DNA of 64,000 bases from Flavobacterium psychrophilum (GTDB lineage Bacteria > Bacteroidota > Bacteroidia > Flavobacteriales > Flavobacteriaceae): positions 248,001-312,000 of the forward strand of contig CP012388.1 of NCBI GenBank assembly GCA_001708385.1, in the 5' to 3' direction. Shown in pieces: positions 24,319 through 33,970 of this stretch. The notes beneath the pieces were generated by a model that was given only the letters and a program-made list of their open reading frames with translations, did no database searches and had not been told where the DNA came from. Within the stretch, counting starts at the first letter, position 1; each line of letters opens with the position of its first letter. A program made the translations under genes and the position numbers.

Positions 24319-25608
24319 TTGAGAACTTCCCGTATCCTTACTATAAATAATACCGATCAGTATAAAAAACAATTGCTACACTGGGCACAACAGTATAGAG
24401 AAGTTGTGTTTCTCGATAGTAATAGTTACGATCAGAAATATACATCGTATGATGCAGTATTAGCTGTTGATGCATTGACCTCTATTAAAACGGATTATCA
24501 CAACGCGTTTGAGGATCTTAAAGCCTATCAGCAAATTACAAAAGACTGGCTTTTCGGCTGTCTTTCATATGATTTGAAGAACGATACCGAAGATTTACAG
24601 TCAGCAAATTTTGACGGACTGGGTTTTCCTGACCTGTTTTTCTTTCAGCCTAAAAAGTTATTCCTGCTTAAAGGAGATCAACTGGAAGTCAAATATCTAA
24701 ATATGTGTGATGATGAATTGGAAGAAGACCTTGATGCAATTATAAACTTCCAACAGCAGTCAACTACTAAGCAACAGTCATTAACCATACAGCAGAGAAT
24801 ATCTAAGGAAAGCTATCTTGACAAGGCAGGCCAGATGCTCGAGCATATTCATAGAGGTGATATTTACGAAGCCAATTTTTGTATGGAATTCTATGCCGAA
24901 AATGCGGTTATCAATCCGGTTGAAATGTATGGAAAGCTGAATTTAATATCGGAGCCTCCCTTTGCTGTATATTTAAAAAATCATAAACACTATCTAATGT
25001 CAGCATCACCGGAACGTTATATACGTAAAGAAGGTGATAAGATAATTTCGCAACCCGTTAAAGGAACAGCGAGAAGGAGTGAGAATCCGGTAGAAGATAA
25101 CGCCATTCGGCAGGAACTATATAAAAATGAGAAAGAACGCTCTGAGAACATAATGATCGTAGATCTTGTTCGTAATGACTTATCGAGGACTGCAACAAAG
25201 GGCTCGGTGGAAGTTGAGGAACTTTGTGGTGCCTATGCATTTAAACAAGTACATCATCTTATTTCGACGGTTGTTTCAAAAGTAGAAGAAGGTAATTCTC
25301 TTGTTGATGTTTTAAAAACAACCTTTCCAATGGGAAGTATGACTGGCGCACCTAAAATATCAGCCATGCAAATTATTGAAAAGTTGGAAGAAACTAAACG
25401 TGGTCTTTATAGTGGGGCAGTGGGGTATTTTACACCTGAAGGTGATTTCGACTTTAATGTTGTCATTAGAAGTATACTTTATAATCAGGAAAATAATTAT
25501 GTATCTTTTTCAGTAGGCAGCGCTATAACTTCTAAAGCAATTCCCGAAATGGAATATGAAGAATGCTTACTTAAGGCAAGAGCTATGAGAAGTGTATTAG
25601 AGGTGTAA
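24319..25608 (+). CDS. pabB: Aminodeoxychorismate synthase component I-like (chorismate-binding enzyme)
   Basis: A 429-residue chorismate-binding enzyme. The N-terminal half (about residues 1-150) is weakly conserved. The catalytic half has YEANFCMEF, SASPERYIRK, SQPVKGTARRSEN, MIVDLVRNDLSR, FPMGSMTGAPKISAMQIIEKLE and the closing VGSAITSKAIPEMEYEEC. KGT rather than the PIAGTR motif of TrpE favours PabB, which makes 4-amino-4-deoxychorismate for folate. No glutamine amidotransferase (pabA) is beside it. The start is a TTG, because the frame has no ATG for well over 100 codons and the promoter sits just upstream. tilS and dsbD follow closely. Confidence 0.9.
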   Translation: MRTSRILTINNTDQYKKQLLHWAQQYREVVFLDSNSYDQKYTSYDAVLAVDALTSIKTDYHNAFEDLKAYQQITKDWLFGCLSYDLKNDTEDLQSANFDGLGFPDLFFFQPKKLFLLKGDQLEVKYLNMCDDELEEDLDAIINFQQQSTTKQQSLTIQQRISKESYLDKAGQMLEHIHRGDIYEANFCMEFYAENAVINPVEMYGKLNLISEPPFAVYLKNHKHYLMSASPERYIRKEGDKIISQPVKGTARRSENPVEDNAIRQELYKNEKERSENIMIVDLVRNDLSRTATKGSVEVEELCGAYAFKQVHHLISTVVSKVEEGNSLVDVLKTTFPMGSMTGAPKISAMQIIEKLEETKRGLYSGAVGYFTPEGDFDFNVVIRSILYNQENNYVSFSVGSAITSKAIPEMEYEECLLKARAMRSVLEV

Positions 25609-25613
25609 ATTTG
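25606..25613 (+). promoter_or_regulatory. -7 element overlapping the pabB stop, for tilS
   Basis: TAAATTTG, where the first three bases are the pabB stop codon TAA. The tilS ATG at 25637 is 23 bases on. A second consensus match, TAACTTTG at 25626-25633, would give an almost leaderless tilS mRNA. Confidence 0.45.
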
Positions 25614-25636
25614 CGAACAATTCACTAACTTTGAAT

Positions 25637-26947
25637 ATGCTTTCAGAATTAAAAGAACATCTTAAAAATAACCTTCCCTTTTTAAAAGAAAAAAAACTGC
25701 TTATCGCCGTTAGTGGCGGGATAGATAGTGTGGTTTTAGTTCATCTTTTAAAACAGCTTGATTACGATATTACTATAGCACATTGTAACTTTAACCTTCG
25801 TGGTTCAGAGAGCGATGGCGATGAAGCATTCATAAGAAATTACGCCTCTGAAAATGGAATTAAAATTTTAGTAACCAGCTTTAAAACAAAGAGTTTCGCT
25901 AAAGATAATAAACTATCCATTCAGGTAGCTGCAAGGCAATTAAGGTACGTTTGGTTTGACCAATTACTGGAAGAATATAGTCTTGATTACCTGTTAACAG
26001 CGCATCATCTTGATGACAATATAGAAACATTCCTTATTAATTTTACGCGTGGCACAGGTGTTGAAGGACTAACCGGAATTCCCCAGCAAAATGATAGGAT
26101 TGTACGTCCACTGCTTCCTTTTACCAGAAATCAAATAGAGTTTTACGCGAAGAAAAACAATATACAATGGAGAGAAGACAGCAGCAATGCATCTGGCAAA
26201 TACCTTCGTAACAAACTGCGTCATGATATCGTGCCGAAACTAAAATCTTTAAATCCGGCTTTTACAGATTCATTTCAGCAAACACTGCAAAATTTGCAGC
26301 AAACAGCTTCGTTGGCGCATGATGCTGCCATCTTAGTGTATCAGCAGGTAGTTTCGGAAAAAGAAGGGCAAAAACACATAAGCATTGAACAATTAAAGCG
26401 TTTACCTAATTACAAAGCGTATTTATACCAGTGGCTAACCTCTTTTGGATTTACCGCCTGGGATGATATTTATGCATTAGTAGATGCTCAATCAGGTAAA
26501 CAGGTATATTCTCAGGGTTATAGATTACTAAAAGACAGGGAGATGCTAATTTTAGAGCCTTTAAAGCCTGCTGATAGACAGGTCTATGAAATTAAAGAAG
26601 GAATAACAGAAATAACTGAACCTTTAGCAATGAAGTTTGAATTAACGAATCAGATTTCGACAGATTCCACAAAAAACACTGTTTTTGTTAATAATAACTT
26701 AATAAAATTTCCTTTATTTGTACGTAAATGGCAGGAAGGTGATTATTTTTACCCTCTTGGTATGAACGGACAGAAAAAGAAGGTTTCTAAATACTTTAAA
26801 GATGAGAAATTATCTTTATCTGAAAAAGAAGATACATGGCTATTATGTTCGGGAAATGAGATAGTTTGGGTTATAGGCAGGCGTGCTGATAATCGTTATA
26901 AGATACGCAATACAACAGACACAATATTAAAAATAGAAGTTTTATAA
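25637..26947 (+). CDS. tilS: tRNA(Ile)-lysidine synthase
   Basis: A 436-residue enzyme that converts C34 of the minor isoleucine tRNA to lysidine, so that AUA codons are read. The PP-loop ATPase motif is AVSGGIDSVV (SGGIDS at residues 26-31), followed by HCNFNLRGSESD and HHLDDNIETFLINFTRGTG. The TilS substrate-binding and C-terminal domains follow (about 190-435), ending with the KVSKYFKDEKLS segment typical of the TilS C-terminus. The ATG at 25637 was chosen over an in-frame TTG six bases upstream. It is co-transcribed with dsbD, one base apart. Confidence 0.96.
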   Translation: MLSELKEHLKNNLPFLKEKKLLIAVSGGIDSVVLVHLLKQLDYDITIAHCNFNLRGSESDGDEAFIRNYASENGIKILVTSFKTKSFAKDNKLSIQVAARQLRYVWFDQLLEEYSLDYLLTAHHLDDNIETFLINFTRGTGVEGLTGIPQQNDRIVRPLLPFTRNQIEFYAKKNNIQWREDSSNASGKYLRNKLRHDIVPKLKSLNPAFTDSFQQTLQNLQQTASLAHDAAILVYQQVVSEKEGQKHISIEQLKRLPNYKAYLYQWLTSFGFTAWDDIYALVDAQSGKQVYSQGYRLLKDREMLILEPLKPADRQVYEIKEGITEITEPLAMKFELTNQISTDSTKNTVFVNNNLIKFPLFVRKWQEGDYFYPLGMNGQKKKVSKYFKDEKLSLSEKEDTWLLCSGNEIVWVIGRRADNRYKIRNTTDTILKIEVL

Positions 26948-26948
26948 A

Positions 26949-28934
26949 ATGAAAAAAGCGGGCTTATTATTCTTTTTTTTATTTGCTTTTTTAACCCTTC
27001 AGGCACAGCCTCCGGGAGCTAATTTTAAAGATCCGGTAAAATGGACATCAAAAATTGAAAAGAAATCGGATACAGAATATGTATTGGTATTTGATGCTAC
27101 TATAGAGGATAAGTGGCATATGTATTCTCAGTTTAGCGATGAGAATGGTGCGCTTCCGATGGAAGTTATCTTTAACAATGACAAAGGAAATTTTGAAGCG
27201 GTTGGTAAAGCTGAGGAAAGCAAAACTGAAAAAGCTTTTAATGATACTTTTGGTGTTGAAGAAACATTCTGGAGCCATAATGCACAATTAAGACAAACTG
27301 TAAAAATTACAAATGCAGCCAATAGCGTCGTTCAGGTTGAGCTTGCTTATCAGGTTTGTAAAGAAGTTTGTATACAAGGAAGCAACCTGTTTGAATTTGA
27401 TACTAAAGCTTTAACCTCTAAAGAGGTAAAAAATTTCGAGGCTGCATCTCCTGCTGCTGTTGAAAAAAAAAAAGCTGATACAAGCTCAGTAGACTCGCCG
27501 AAAAAAGAAGAGCAAAAGGGACTTTTTTCTATCTTTTTTCTAGCGTTTATTTCTGGTTTTGCCGCACTGCTAACACCATGTGTATTCCCAATGATCCCTA
27601 TGACTGTTAGCTTTTTTACAAAGCAAAGTAAAAATAAAGCAGCCGGTATACGAAATGCATTCATTTATGGTATTTCAATCATCATCATATATGTATTGTT
27701 AGGATCGCTTGTAACCGCTATTTTTGGTGCAGATTCTCTTAACGCATTGTCTACCAATGTATGGTTTAATATAGTATTTTTTGTGCTTCTTGTCGTATTT
27801 GCTTCTTCGTTTCTTGGTGCGTTTGAAATTATGCTACCAAACTCATGGGCAAATAAAGTTGACAGACAGGCCGATAGAGGTGGTATTGTAGGTATTTTGT
27901 TCATGGCTTTGGCTTTAGCAATTGTATCTTTCTCATGTACGGGTCCCATAGTGGGAACATTATTGGTTGAGGCGGCTTCTAAAGGAGGTATTGCACCTAT
28001 AGTTGGGATGTTTGGATTCTCTTTAGCCCTAGCGTTGCCTTTTATGTTATTTGCAATGTTTCCGGGCTGGCTTAATGGACTTCCAAAATCAGGCGGATGG
28101 CTTAATACAGTTAAAGTGTTTTTAGGGTTTCTTGAACTTGCATTAGCATTTAAATTTCTCTCTAATGCCGATTTAGTATTACAATTACATTTACTCGAAA
28201 GAGAAACTTTCCTGGCAATATGGATTGCAATATTCGGAACAATGGCGTTATATCTTTTTGGAAAAATAACATTACCGCATGATACTCCGGGTGGGTTTAT
28301 ATCTGTCGGAAGACTTTCGTTAGGATTAATAGTTCTTTCTTTCACAGTATATCTTATACCTGGATTATGGGGTGCTCCTTTGAAACTTATCAGCGGATTC
28401 CCACCACCATTAAATTATAGCGAATCACCGTTTGGTTTTGGAGGATCAAACTCTGTAAAGACAGGAGATGGTGCGCTGCCAGAAGGTGCTAAACTTGCAG
28501 CGCATGGTATTGTTGCTTTTGAGGATTATGATAAAGGACTTGCTTATGCTAAAGAGGCAGGTAAACCAGTTTTACTTGACTTTACGGGCTATGCTTGTGT
28601 AAACTGTCGCAAAATGGAGGATTATGTATGGTCTGATGAACGTGTGCTTTCTATTTTAAAAGAAGAAGTGGTTTTGATTTCACTATATGTAGATTATAAA
28701 AAAGAGTTACCTGCTTCAGAACAAAAAATATCAGAAACTACAGGGAAAATGATCAAGACAGTTGGTAACAAATGGAGTGATCTTCAAATAAAAAAATACA
28801 AAACAAATTCACAGCCTTACTATGTACTGATGAATCTTGAAGAGGAAAATCTCAATGAGCCGGTCGGCTATACTCCGGATATCGAAGAATATCAGGAGTG
28901 GTTAACTTCAGGTATAGCCAACTTTAAAAAATAA
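26949..28934 (+). CDS. dsbD: DsbD-type thiol:disulfide interchange protein
   Basis: A 661-residue membrane protein that carries electrons from the cytoplasm to periplasmic thiol proteins. The order is as in DsbD: signal peptide to about residue 19, N-terminal immunoglobulin-like domain (25-150, with Cys residues in AYQVCKEVCIQGS), eight transmembrane helices (about 195-480, with the buried cysteines in LTPCVFPMIPMT and SFSCTGPIVGT) and a C-terminal thioredoxin domain with Cys-Val-Asn-Cys near residue 550 (YACVNCRKMED). All redox pairs are present. It probably supplies reductant for cytochrome c maturation and disulfide repair. Confidence 0.94.
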   Translation: MKKAGLLFFFLFAFLTLQAQPPGANFKDPVKWTSKIEKKSDTEYVLVFDATIEDKWHMYSQFSDENGALPMEVIFNNDKGNFEAVGKAEESKTEKAFNDTFGVEETFWSHNAQLRQTVKITNAANSVVQVELAYQVCKEVCIQGSNLFEFDTKALTSKEVKNFEAASPAAVEKKKADTSSVDSPKKEEQKGLFSIFFLAFISGFAALLTPCVFPMIPMTVSFFTKQSKNKAAGIRNAFIYGISIIIIYVLLGSLVTAIFGADSLNALSTNVWFNIVFFVLLVVFASSFLGAFEIMLPNSWANKVDRQADRGGIVGILFMALALAIVSFSCTGPIVGTLLVEAASKGGIAPIVGMFGFSLALALPFMLFAMFPGWLNGLPKSGGWLNTVKVFLGFLELALAFKFLSNADLVLQLHLLERETFLAIWIAIFGTMALYLFGKITLPHDTPGGFISVGRLSLGLIVLSFTVYLIPGLWGAPLKLISGFPPPLNYSESPFGFGGSNSVKTGDGALPEGAKLAAHGIVAFEDYDKGLAYAKEAGKPVLLDFTGYACVNCRKMEDYVWSDERVLSILKEEVVLISLYVDYKKELPASEQKISETTGKMIKTVGNKWSDLQIKKYKTNSQPYYVLMNLEEENLNEPVGYTPDIEEYQEWLTSGIANFKK

Positions 28935-28968
28935 AACAAAGGTCTTCAAATTTGAAGGCCTTTGTTTT
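28933..28968. terminator. Convergent terminator of dsbD and the CoA-disulfide-reductase-like gene
   Basis: A long hairpin, AACAAAGG ... CCTTTGTT, with the inner arm TCTTCAAATTTGAAGG and one T-G wobble, followed by a T-run. Its right edge touches the stop of the opposing gene. Confidence 0.8.
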
Positions 28969-30332
28969 TAAATATCATTTATAAGTTTTCGGGCTGTAGT
29001 TTGAACCGGGTCCCAGACAGGGGAGAACGGCGGTGCATAGGACAAATCTAAGTCAATAATATTTTGTAGTGTGAGATTATGAGTAAGAGCAGTCGCTAAT
29101 ACGTCTATGCGCTTGGCTGCGCCTTCTTCACCGATTATTTGACCTCCTAATAATCGTCCGCTATTTTTTTCCGCTAAAAGCTTTACAGTTATATCTTTCG
29201 CGTTTGGATAATAATGTGCCCTGGTTTTACTTTTTGTTGTTCCTGTAATGTATTCTATCCCTAATTCTTTAAGTTCTCTTTCTAATAAACCTGTGCGTGC
29301 TACCTCATAACTGCATATTTTGCAAACGGCCGTACTCACCGATCCCGGAAAAGTAGTTTTCTCACCGGCAATACTGCTGCCGGCAACTAGGCCTGTCTTA
29401 TTAGCTACGGTTCCCATAGCTATATACATATGTTTGTGACTAACCAGGTTTAATGTTTCGGTACAATCACCTGCAGCCCATACATCTTCAACATTTGTTT
29501 GTAATTGTCCATTTACTTTAATCGCTCCCTTTACACCTAGTTCAATTCCAGAGTCTTTTAGGAATTCTGTGTTAGGAGAAGTTCCCATTCCAAATACCAC
29601 AATATCAGCAGGTATAATTTGTTTGTTTGTAACAACTGCCTTAATAGTTTTGCTATCCATTTCAAAGGCAGTAAGCTCTTCTTCGCAATATAGTTTTACC
29701 CCTAAGTTTCGAATGGCGTCAGATACCATAGCTCCCATATCAGGGTCAAGTGTATTCATTACCTGCTTACCGCGGTTAATAAGTGTTACGTTTAATCCTC
29801 TAATTAGTAAGGCTTCTGCCATTTCAAGGCCAATATAACCTCCGCCAACGATTACGGCATTTTTAGGCTTTTGCTCCTCAATAAAATTTTCAATGTTGAT
29901 GCCACTTTTAAGTGTAGTAACACCAAAAGCATTATCGGCATCATGACCGTCTATATTTGGGCAATACGACTTTCCACCTGTAGCAATAAGAAGCTGACGG
30001 TAATCCTGCCAAATTTCCTTATTCTTGACTTTGTCAAGTACTTTGATACGTTTATTGGCTGTATCAACCTTTAGTACTAAATGCTGAGTACGCACATCTA
30101 TATTATATTTAGAGCGAAAAGTTTCAGGACTGCGTACAACAAGTTCATCAGCCGACTTTACAGTCTCAGAAATAAAATACGGAATTCCGCATGCAGAATA
30201 AGAAGTGTAACTGGATTTTTCGAAAACTATAATTTCTTTATCGGGTAATTCGCGCCTTACTTTAGATGCTGCTGTCATTCCGGCTGCATCGCCGCCAATT
30301 ATTACTAAAGTACTGTTATTGCTCGTTGTCAT
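28968..30332 (-). CDS. CoA-disulfide reductase / NADH oxidase-like flavoprotein
   Basis: A 454-residue FAD/NAD(P)-dependent oxidoreductase with a single redox Cys. The FAD loop is VIIGGDAAGMTAASKVRRE (10-28). Cys48 in YSACGIPYF is the equivalent of the CoA-disulfide reductase/NADH-oxidase cysteine. The NAD loop is AVIVGGGYIGLEMAEALLIRG and the dimerisation domain follows. The start (MTTSNN) was chosen because longer frames run into the upstream antiporter gene. It overlaps that gene's end by 17 bases, which suggests a two-gene operon. The substrate (CoA disulfide, polysulfide or oxygen) cannot be told from sequence. Confidence 0.88.
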   Translation of the reverse strand: MTTSNNSTLVIIGGDAAGMTAASKVRRELPDKEIIVFEKSSYTSYSACGIPYFISETVKSADELVVRSPETFRSKYNIDVRTQHLVLKVDTANKRIKVLDKVKNKEIWQDYRQLLIATGGKSYCPNIDGHDADNAFGVTTLKSGINIENFIEEQKPKNAVIVGGGYIGLEMAEALLIRGLNVTLINRGKQVMNTLDPDMGAMVSDAIRNLGVKLYCEEELTAFEMDSKTIKAVVTNKQIIPADIVVFGMGTSPNTEFLKDSGIELGVKGAIKVNGQLQTNVEDVWAAGDCTETLNLVSHKHMYIAMGTVANKTGLVAGSSIAGEKTTFPGSVSTAVCKICSYEVARTGLLERELKELGIEYITGTTKSKTRAHYYPNAKDITVKLLAEKNSGRLLGGQIIGEEGAAKRIDVLATALTHNLTLQNIIDLDLSYAPPFSPVWDPVQTTARKLINDI

Positions 30333-31563
30333 ATATTTTAATTCGTTTTTGTACCGTCCTGGCAGATATCCCATGTATGATAACTGAGAAAAATATTGTG
30401 GCGGTTGTTATAGCAAAAAGTTTGTTTGAGTTTTCAAAATTGGCGGCCTCAAGTGCATATACCAAATAGAATATTGAGCCGATACCCCGCATACCATAAA
30501 ATGAAAGTACAAATTTCTGGAAACGGCTTAATCCTGTATTAACTAACGACAAATATCCTGCGAGAGGGCGGACAATCAGCACCATACCTAAAGATACCAA
30601 TAATATATCCGGTTTAAAAAATATATCGTAATGAAAAGAGATAAATATACCGATAGTAATAAAAATTATGGCGACTACAAAACTTTCCAGTTCTTCATTA
30701 AAATCGTGGAGGCTATTCATGTGTTCCTGGTTTTTTTCGCAACTGCTAAACATGCATGCAGATAAAAACACAGCAATAAACCCGTAACCACCTATTACCT
30801 CTGTAATTGCATAAGGAAGTAAAAGTAATGCTACAGATAATATGCCTCTGCTAATCCTCTCTACAGTTCTATCATTGCTTATCGAGAAAACCAAATGATA
30901 TAGTAACCATCCTGATGCAAGACCTATTATGGTTCCGATTGCAATTTTTATTAGGAAGTAATGTAGAAACCATTCTCCTGCCCAGTCCTGAAAATCCAAT
31001 CCTTTTTGATAAGCAAAAATGGCAAAAAATGTAAATGGGAATGCTAGTCCGTCGTTAATACCGGCTTCGGAAGTAAGTCCTAAGCGGCTTAAAGATGTAT
31101 CTCTTTTTCCTGGTTCTGATGTTTGTAATTCAGAAGCCAGAACAGGATCGGTAGGTGAGATCAATGCCCCAAATAACATTGCAGTTGCGGGTGCCATTCC
31201 TAATATCCACCAACCTAAAAATGAAGCAGCCACAATTGTAAGAGGCATTGTTATGACCAGCAGTCGAATGGAATACTTCCAGGTTCGCCATTTAAACGGT
31301 TCTTTTATACGTAGTCCTGCATTCATCAATGCAACAAGTATAACAAATTCAGTTATATGTTTTATCGTAGAAAGGTGTTCCAAAGGATGGAACTCATGTT
31401 TATGGTAAATTATATATACAATAACACCAATCACTATGTATGCAATAGGGGCAGAGAGATGTTTACGCCTTAAAAGCACAGGGATAATTGAAGCAAATAA
31501 AGCTATGAAACCCGCTATGAGGAGTAAAATAATATAGTTATCAATTTTAAAGTATTCGATCAT
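30316..31563 (-). CDS. CPA1-type monovalent cation:proton antiporter
   Basis: A 415-residue polytopic membrane protein with about twelve to thirteen helices. It has the GALISPTDPVLASELQTSEPGK segment (residues about 132-153) that bears the TD-P crossing, and the LGLTSEAGINDGLAFPFTFFAIF segment holding the ND (Asn-Asp) ion-binding pair of electroneutral CPA1 exchangers. Na+ or K+ against H+ is the likely exchange. It is the first gene of a pair with the flavoprotein. No cytoplasmic TrkA-N domain is present. Confidence 0.9.
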   Translation of the reverse strand: MIEYFKIDNYIILLLIAGFIALFASIIPVLLRRKHLSAPIAYIVIGVIVYIIYHKHEFHPLEHLSTIKHITEFVILVALMNAGLRIKEPFKWRTWKYSIRLLVITMPLTIVAASFLGWWILGMAPATAMLFGALISPTDPVLASELQTSEPGKRDTSLSRLGLTSEAGINDGLAFPFTFFAIFAYQKGLDFQDWAGEWFLHYFLIKIAIGTIIGLASGWLLYHLVFSISNDRTVERISRGILSVALLLLPYAITEVIGGYGFIAVFLSACMFSSCEKNQEHMNSLHDFNEELESFVVAIIFITIGIFISFHYDIFFKPDILLVSLGMVLIVRPLAGYLSLVNTGLSRFQKFVLSFYGMRGIGSIFYLVYALEAANFENSNKLFAITTATIFFSVIIHGISARTVQKRIKIYDNEQ

Positions 31564-31572
31564 TAAGTTGTA

Positions 31573-31605
31573 AAAAAATTAGCCAAAACGTTGCGTGTTT
31601 TGGCT
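31573..31605 (-). terminator. Terminator of the PH-domain gene
   Basis: AGCCAAAAC (31581-31589) and GTTTTGGCT (31597-31605) with a 7-base loop, followed on the minus strand by a T-run (31580-31573). Confidence 0.8.
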
Positions 31606-31632
31606 AGGTATTATAATTAGGTTTAGGTGGTC

Positions 31633-32007
31633 TTATAAAATATGCTGACTAAGGATAACATAGACTTCGTTGATGTTGTTATCCTTGCCGAATTGTTTTT
31701 TAATTGGTTGTACCTCGCCGCGTATCCATATTTTTAATTCTGCATCAAGGTCAAGCAACCCCGCACTTTCTTTAGAAAATTTAGTAATGCTGTGGTATGG
31801 AATAGACTGATAATCGACTTTAGATCCTGTAAGTCCCTGTTTATCTACAAGTATGAGTCTTTTGTTTGTAAATACGAACATATCCCTGATTAGCTTGAAA
31901 GCTTTTTCTATAGTTTCACCCGGAATGAGCATTGGCTGAAATTCGCCCTGCACTTTTTCGATATTTACCTCAGAAGCATTGCCTAGAATGGCGTTAAATA
32001 GTCCCAT
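31633..32007 (-). CDS. Bacterial PH-domain protein
   Basis: A 124-residue protein with the bPH (DUF1696) pattern: GEFQPMLIPGETIEKAFKLIRDMFVFTNKRLILVDKQGLTGSKVDYQSIPYHSITKFSKE, then the DLDAELKIW strand and a C-terminal helix. Such one-domain proteins are soluble and oligomerise into rings, and their role is unknown. The gene is monocistronic, divergent from yifB, with its own terminator. Confidence 0.88.
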   Translation of the reverse strand: MGLFNAILGNASEVNIEKVQGEFQPMLIPGETIEKAFKLIRDMFVFTNKRLILVDKQGLTGSKVDYQSIPYHSITKFSKESAGLLDLDAELKIWIRGEVQPIKKQFGKDNNINEVYVILSQHIL

Positions 32008-32174
32008 AAATTGTTTGTTAGGTGATTTAAATTTTATTAAAATTAAGCAGATATTTTGTATTATGAAAATTAAAGGATTTAATTTTAAACGTATTTTAAG
32101 AGTTACGCTAAAATTTCTTATTTTCGATCTATAATAATCTTACAATTTATATACGCCATTCAAATTAAAAGTAC

Positions 32175-33710
32175 ATGCTGATAAAAGTTTTTGGAAGCGC
32201 CGTTTTTGGCGTGGAAGCCACTACAATTACTGTAGAGGTAAATATCGATAAAGGGGTAGGCTACCATTTGGTAGGACTACCTGATAATGCCATTAAAGAA
32301 AGTAGCTACCGTATTGCGGCGGCTTTAAAAAATAATGGTTACCAATTACCCGGTAAAAAAATTACTATAAACATGGCACCGGCCGATTTACGAAAAGAAG
32401 GCTCTGCTTACGATCTTACACTTGCTGTAGGGATCTTGGCTGCTTCAGGGCAGATATCGTCTGACGAGGTAGATAAATACGTAATTATGGGGGAGTTATC
32501 ACTAGATGGTAGTCTGCAACCCATAAGAGGCGCACTGCCTATAGCAATTAAGGCAAGGGAAGAAGGTTTTAAAGGTTTTTTTCTGCCGAAACAAAATGTA
32601 AAGGAAGCTGCAATTGTAGATGGGCTTGAAGTATATGGAGTTGAAAATGTGGTTGAAGTTATTGATTTCCTTGAGGGAAGGGGAGACCTGAAGCCCACAA
32701 TTTTCAATACACGAGAAGAATTTTACAAAACGCTCGATTTTCCAGAATTTGACTTTAGTGATGTAAAAGGGCAGGAGTCAATAAAACGCTGCATGGAAAT
32801 TGCAGCTGCGGGTGGACATAACATTATACTTATAGGTCCGCCGGGCTCCGGTAAAACAATGCTCGCAAAAAGGCTGCCAAGTATTTTACCTCCAATGACG
32901 CTTAAAGAAGCACTTGAAACCACGAAAATACATAGTGTTGTTGGAAAAGTAAAGGAAGCTGGTCTTATGAATCAGCGTCCCTTCAGAAATCCTCATCATA
33001 CTATAAGTGATGTGGCCTTAGTTGGAGGTGGAAGTTTTCCACAACCGGGAGAAATAAGCATGGCACACAACGGTGTTTTGTTTTTAGATGAATTACCTGA
33101 ATTTAAACGCAGTGTGCTTGAAGTTATGCGTCAACCCCTGGAAGATAGGGAAGTAACAATTTCCAGATCTAAATTTACGGTTACTTATCCATCGTCATTT
33201 ATGCTTGTAGCAAGTATGAATCCGAGTCCTGGAGGCTATTTTAACGATCCGGATGCCCCGGTGAGTTCTTCTCCGCATGAAATGCAGCGTTATCTTAGTA
33301 AAATATCAGGCCCTTTATTAGACAGAATCGATATTCACATTGAAGTTACACCTGTTCCTTTCGAAAAGCTTTCTGAAAAACAGAAGGCAGAAAGCAGTGT
33401 AGAAATTCGTCAGAGAGTGACTACTGCCCGTGAGGTGCAAACAAATCGCTTTGCTCATTTAGATTCCATTCACTATAATGCACAGATGAATACCAAGCAG
33501 ATTCGCCAATACTGTGAACTGGACGACACATCATTGCAACTTTTAAAAACGGCTATGGAAAGGCTTAACCTTTCAGCGCGTGCTTACGACAGGATTCTAA
33601 AGGTATCCCGAACTATAGCGGATCTGGACGGATCGGAAAATGTACAGCAACAACATATTGCTGAGGCGATTCAATATAGAAGCCTTGACAGAGAAGGTTG
33701 GTTGGGATAA
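32175..33710 (+). CDS. YifB/ComM family AAA+ Mg-chelatase-like ATPase
   Basis: A 511-residue protein with an N-terminal Lon-like/ChlI domain (residues 1-170, VKVNIDKGVGYHLVGLPDNAIKESSYRI and KKITINMAPADLRKEGSAYDL). The AAA+ domain has Walker A IGPPGSGKTML near residue 222, Walker B NGVLFLDELPEF, and a C-terminal domain. In other bacteria this family (ComM) is a helicase that drives branch migration during natural transformation. No other competence genes occur in the window. The promoter is uncertain: TATTTTCG at 32119-32126 is one base off the consensus. Confidence 0.94.
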   Translation: MLIKVFGSAVFGVEATTITVEVNIDKGVGYHLVGLPDNAIKESSYRIAAALKNNGYQLPGKKITINMAPADLRKEGSAYDLTLAVGILAASGQISSDEVDKYVIMGELSLDGSLQPIRGALPIAIKAREEGFKGFFLPKQNVKEAAIVDGLEVYGVENVVEVIDFLEGRGDLKPTIFNTREEFYKTLDFPEFDFSDVKGQESIKRCMEIAAAGGHNIILIGPPGSGKTMLAKRLPSILPPMTLKEALETTKIHSVVGKVKEAGLMNQRPFRNPHHTISDVALVGGGSFPQPGEISMAHNGVLFLDELPEFKRSVLEVMRQPLEDREVTISRSKFTVTYPSSFMLVASMNPSPGGYFNDPDAPVSSSPHEMQRYLSKISGPLLDRIDIHIEVTPVPFEKLSEKQKAESSVEIRQRVTTAREVQTNRFAHLDSIHYNAQMNTKQIRQYCELDDTSLQLLKTAMERLNLSARAYDRILKVSRTIADLDGSENVQQQHIAEAIQYRSLDREGWLG

Positions 33711-33741
33711 AATTTATAACAAATAGACAAAAAAACATATT

Positions 33742-33969
33742 ATGGTAAAACCACAACTTGAAGAACTATTCAATAGCATGCCTGCGATAGTTCAGGAAAA
33801 ATTAAAGCCTGTATTGGAAAATATTCTTGAGAGGGCAGAAGATCTTGATGCATTAGGAATCGACCATGAAGATTACGATGAAGAGCATGATCTTATTCGT
33901 AAAGAGGTAAATAAAGTAAAATACCTTAACGATCAGTGGCAAATAATGAATTCAAAAAAGAATAACTAA
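33742..33969 (+). CDS. Short acidic helical protein downstream of yifB
   Basis: A 75-residue, Glu/Asp-rich and mainly helical protein (QLEELFNSMPAIVQEKLKPV, then ILERAEDLDALGIDHEDYDE, then a KEVNKVKYLN helix). It has no signal peptide or membrane segment. It starts 31 bases after the yifB stop and ends 1 base before the convergent metallopeptidase stop. I recognise no family. Confidence 0.6.
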   Translation: MVKPQLEELFNSMPAIVQEKLKPVLENILERAEDLDALGIDHEDYDEEHDLIRKEVNKVKYLNDQWQIMNSKKNN

Positions 33970-33970
33970 G

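Noticed and set aside
25626..25633. TAACTTTG as the main tilS promoter
   Set aside because: It fits the -7 consensus but would start transcription at or beyond the ATG. The box at 25606-25613 gives a normal leader and is preferred.
27665..28345. A 226-residue minus-strand open frame opposite dsbD
   Set aside because: Low-complexity composition (many Asn, Pro, Lys) and opposite conserved transmembrane sequence. It is a shadow of dsbD.
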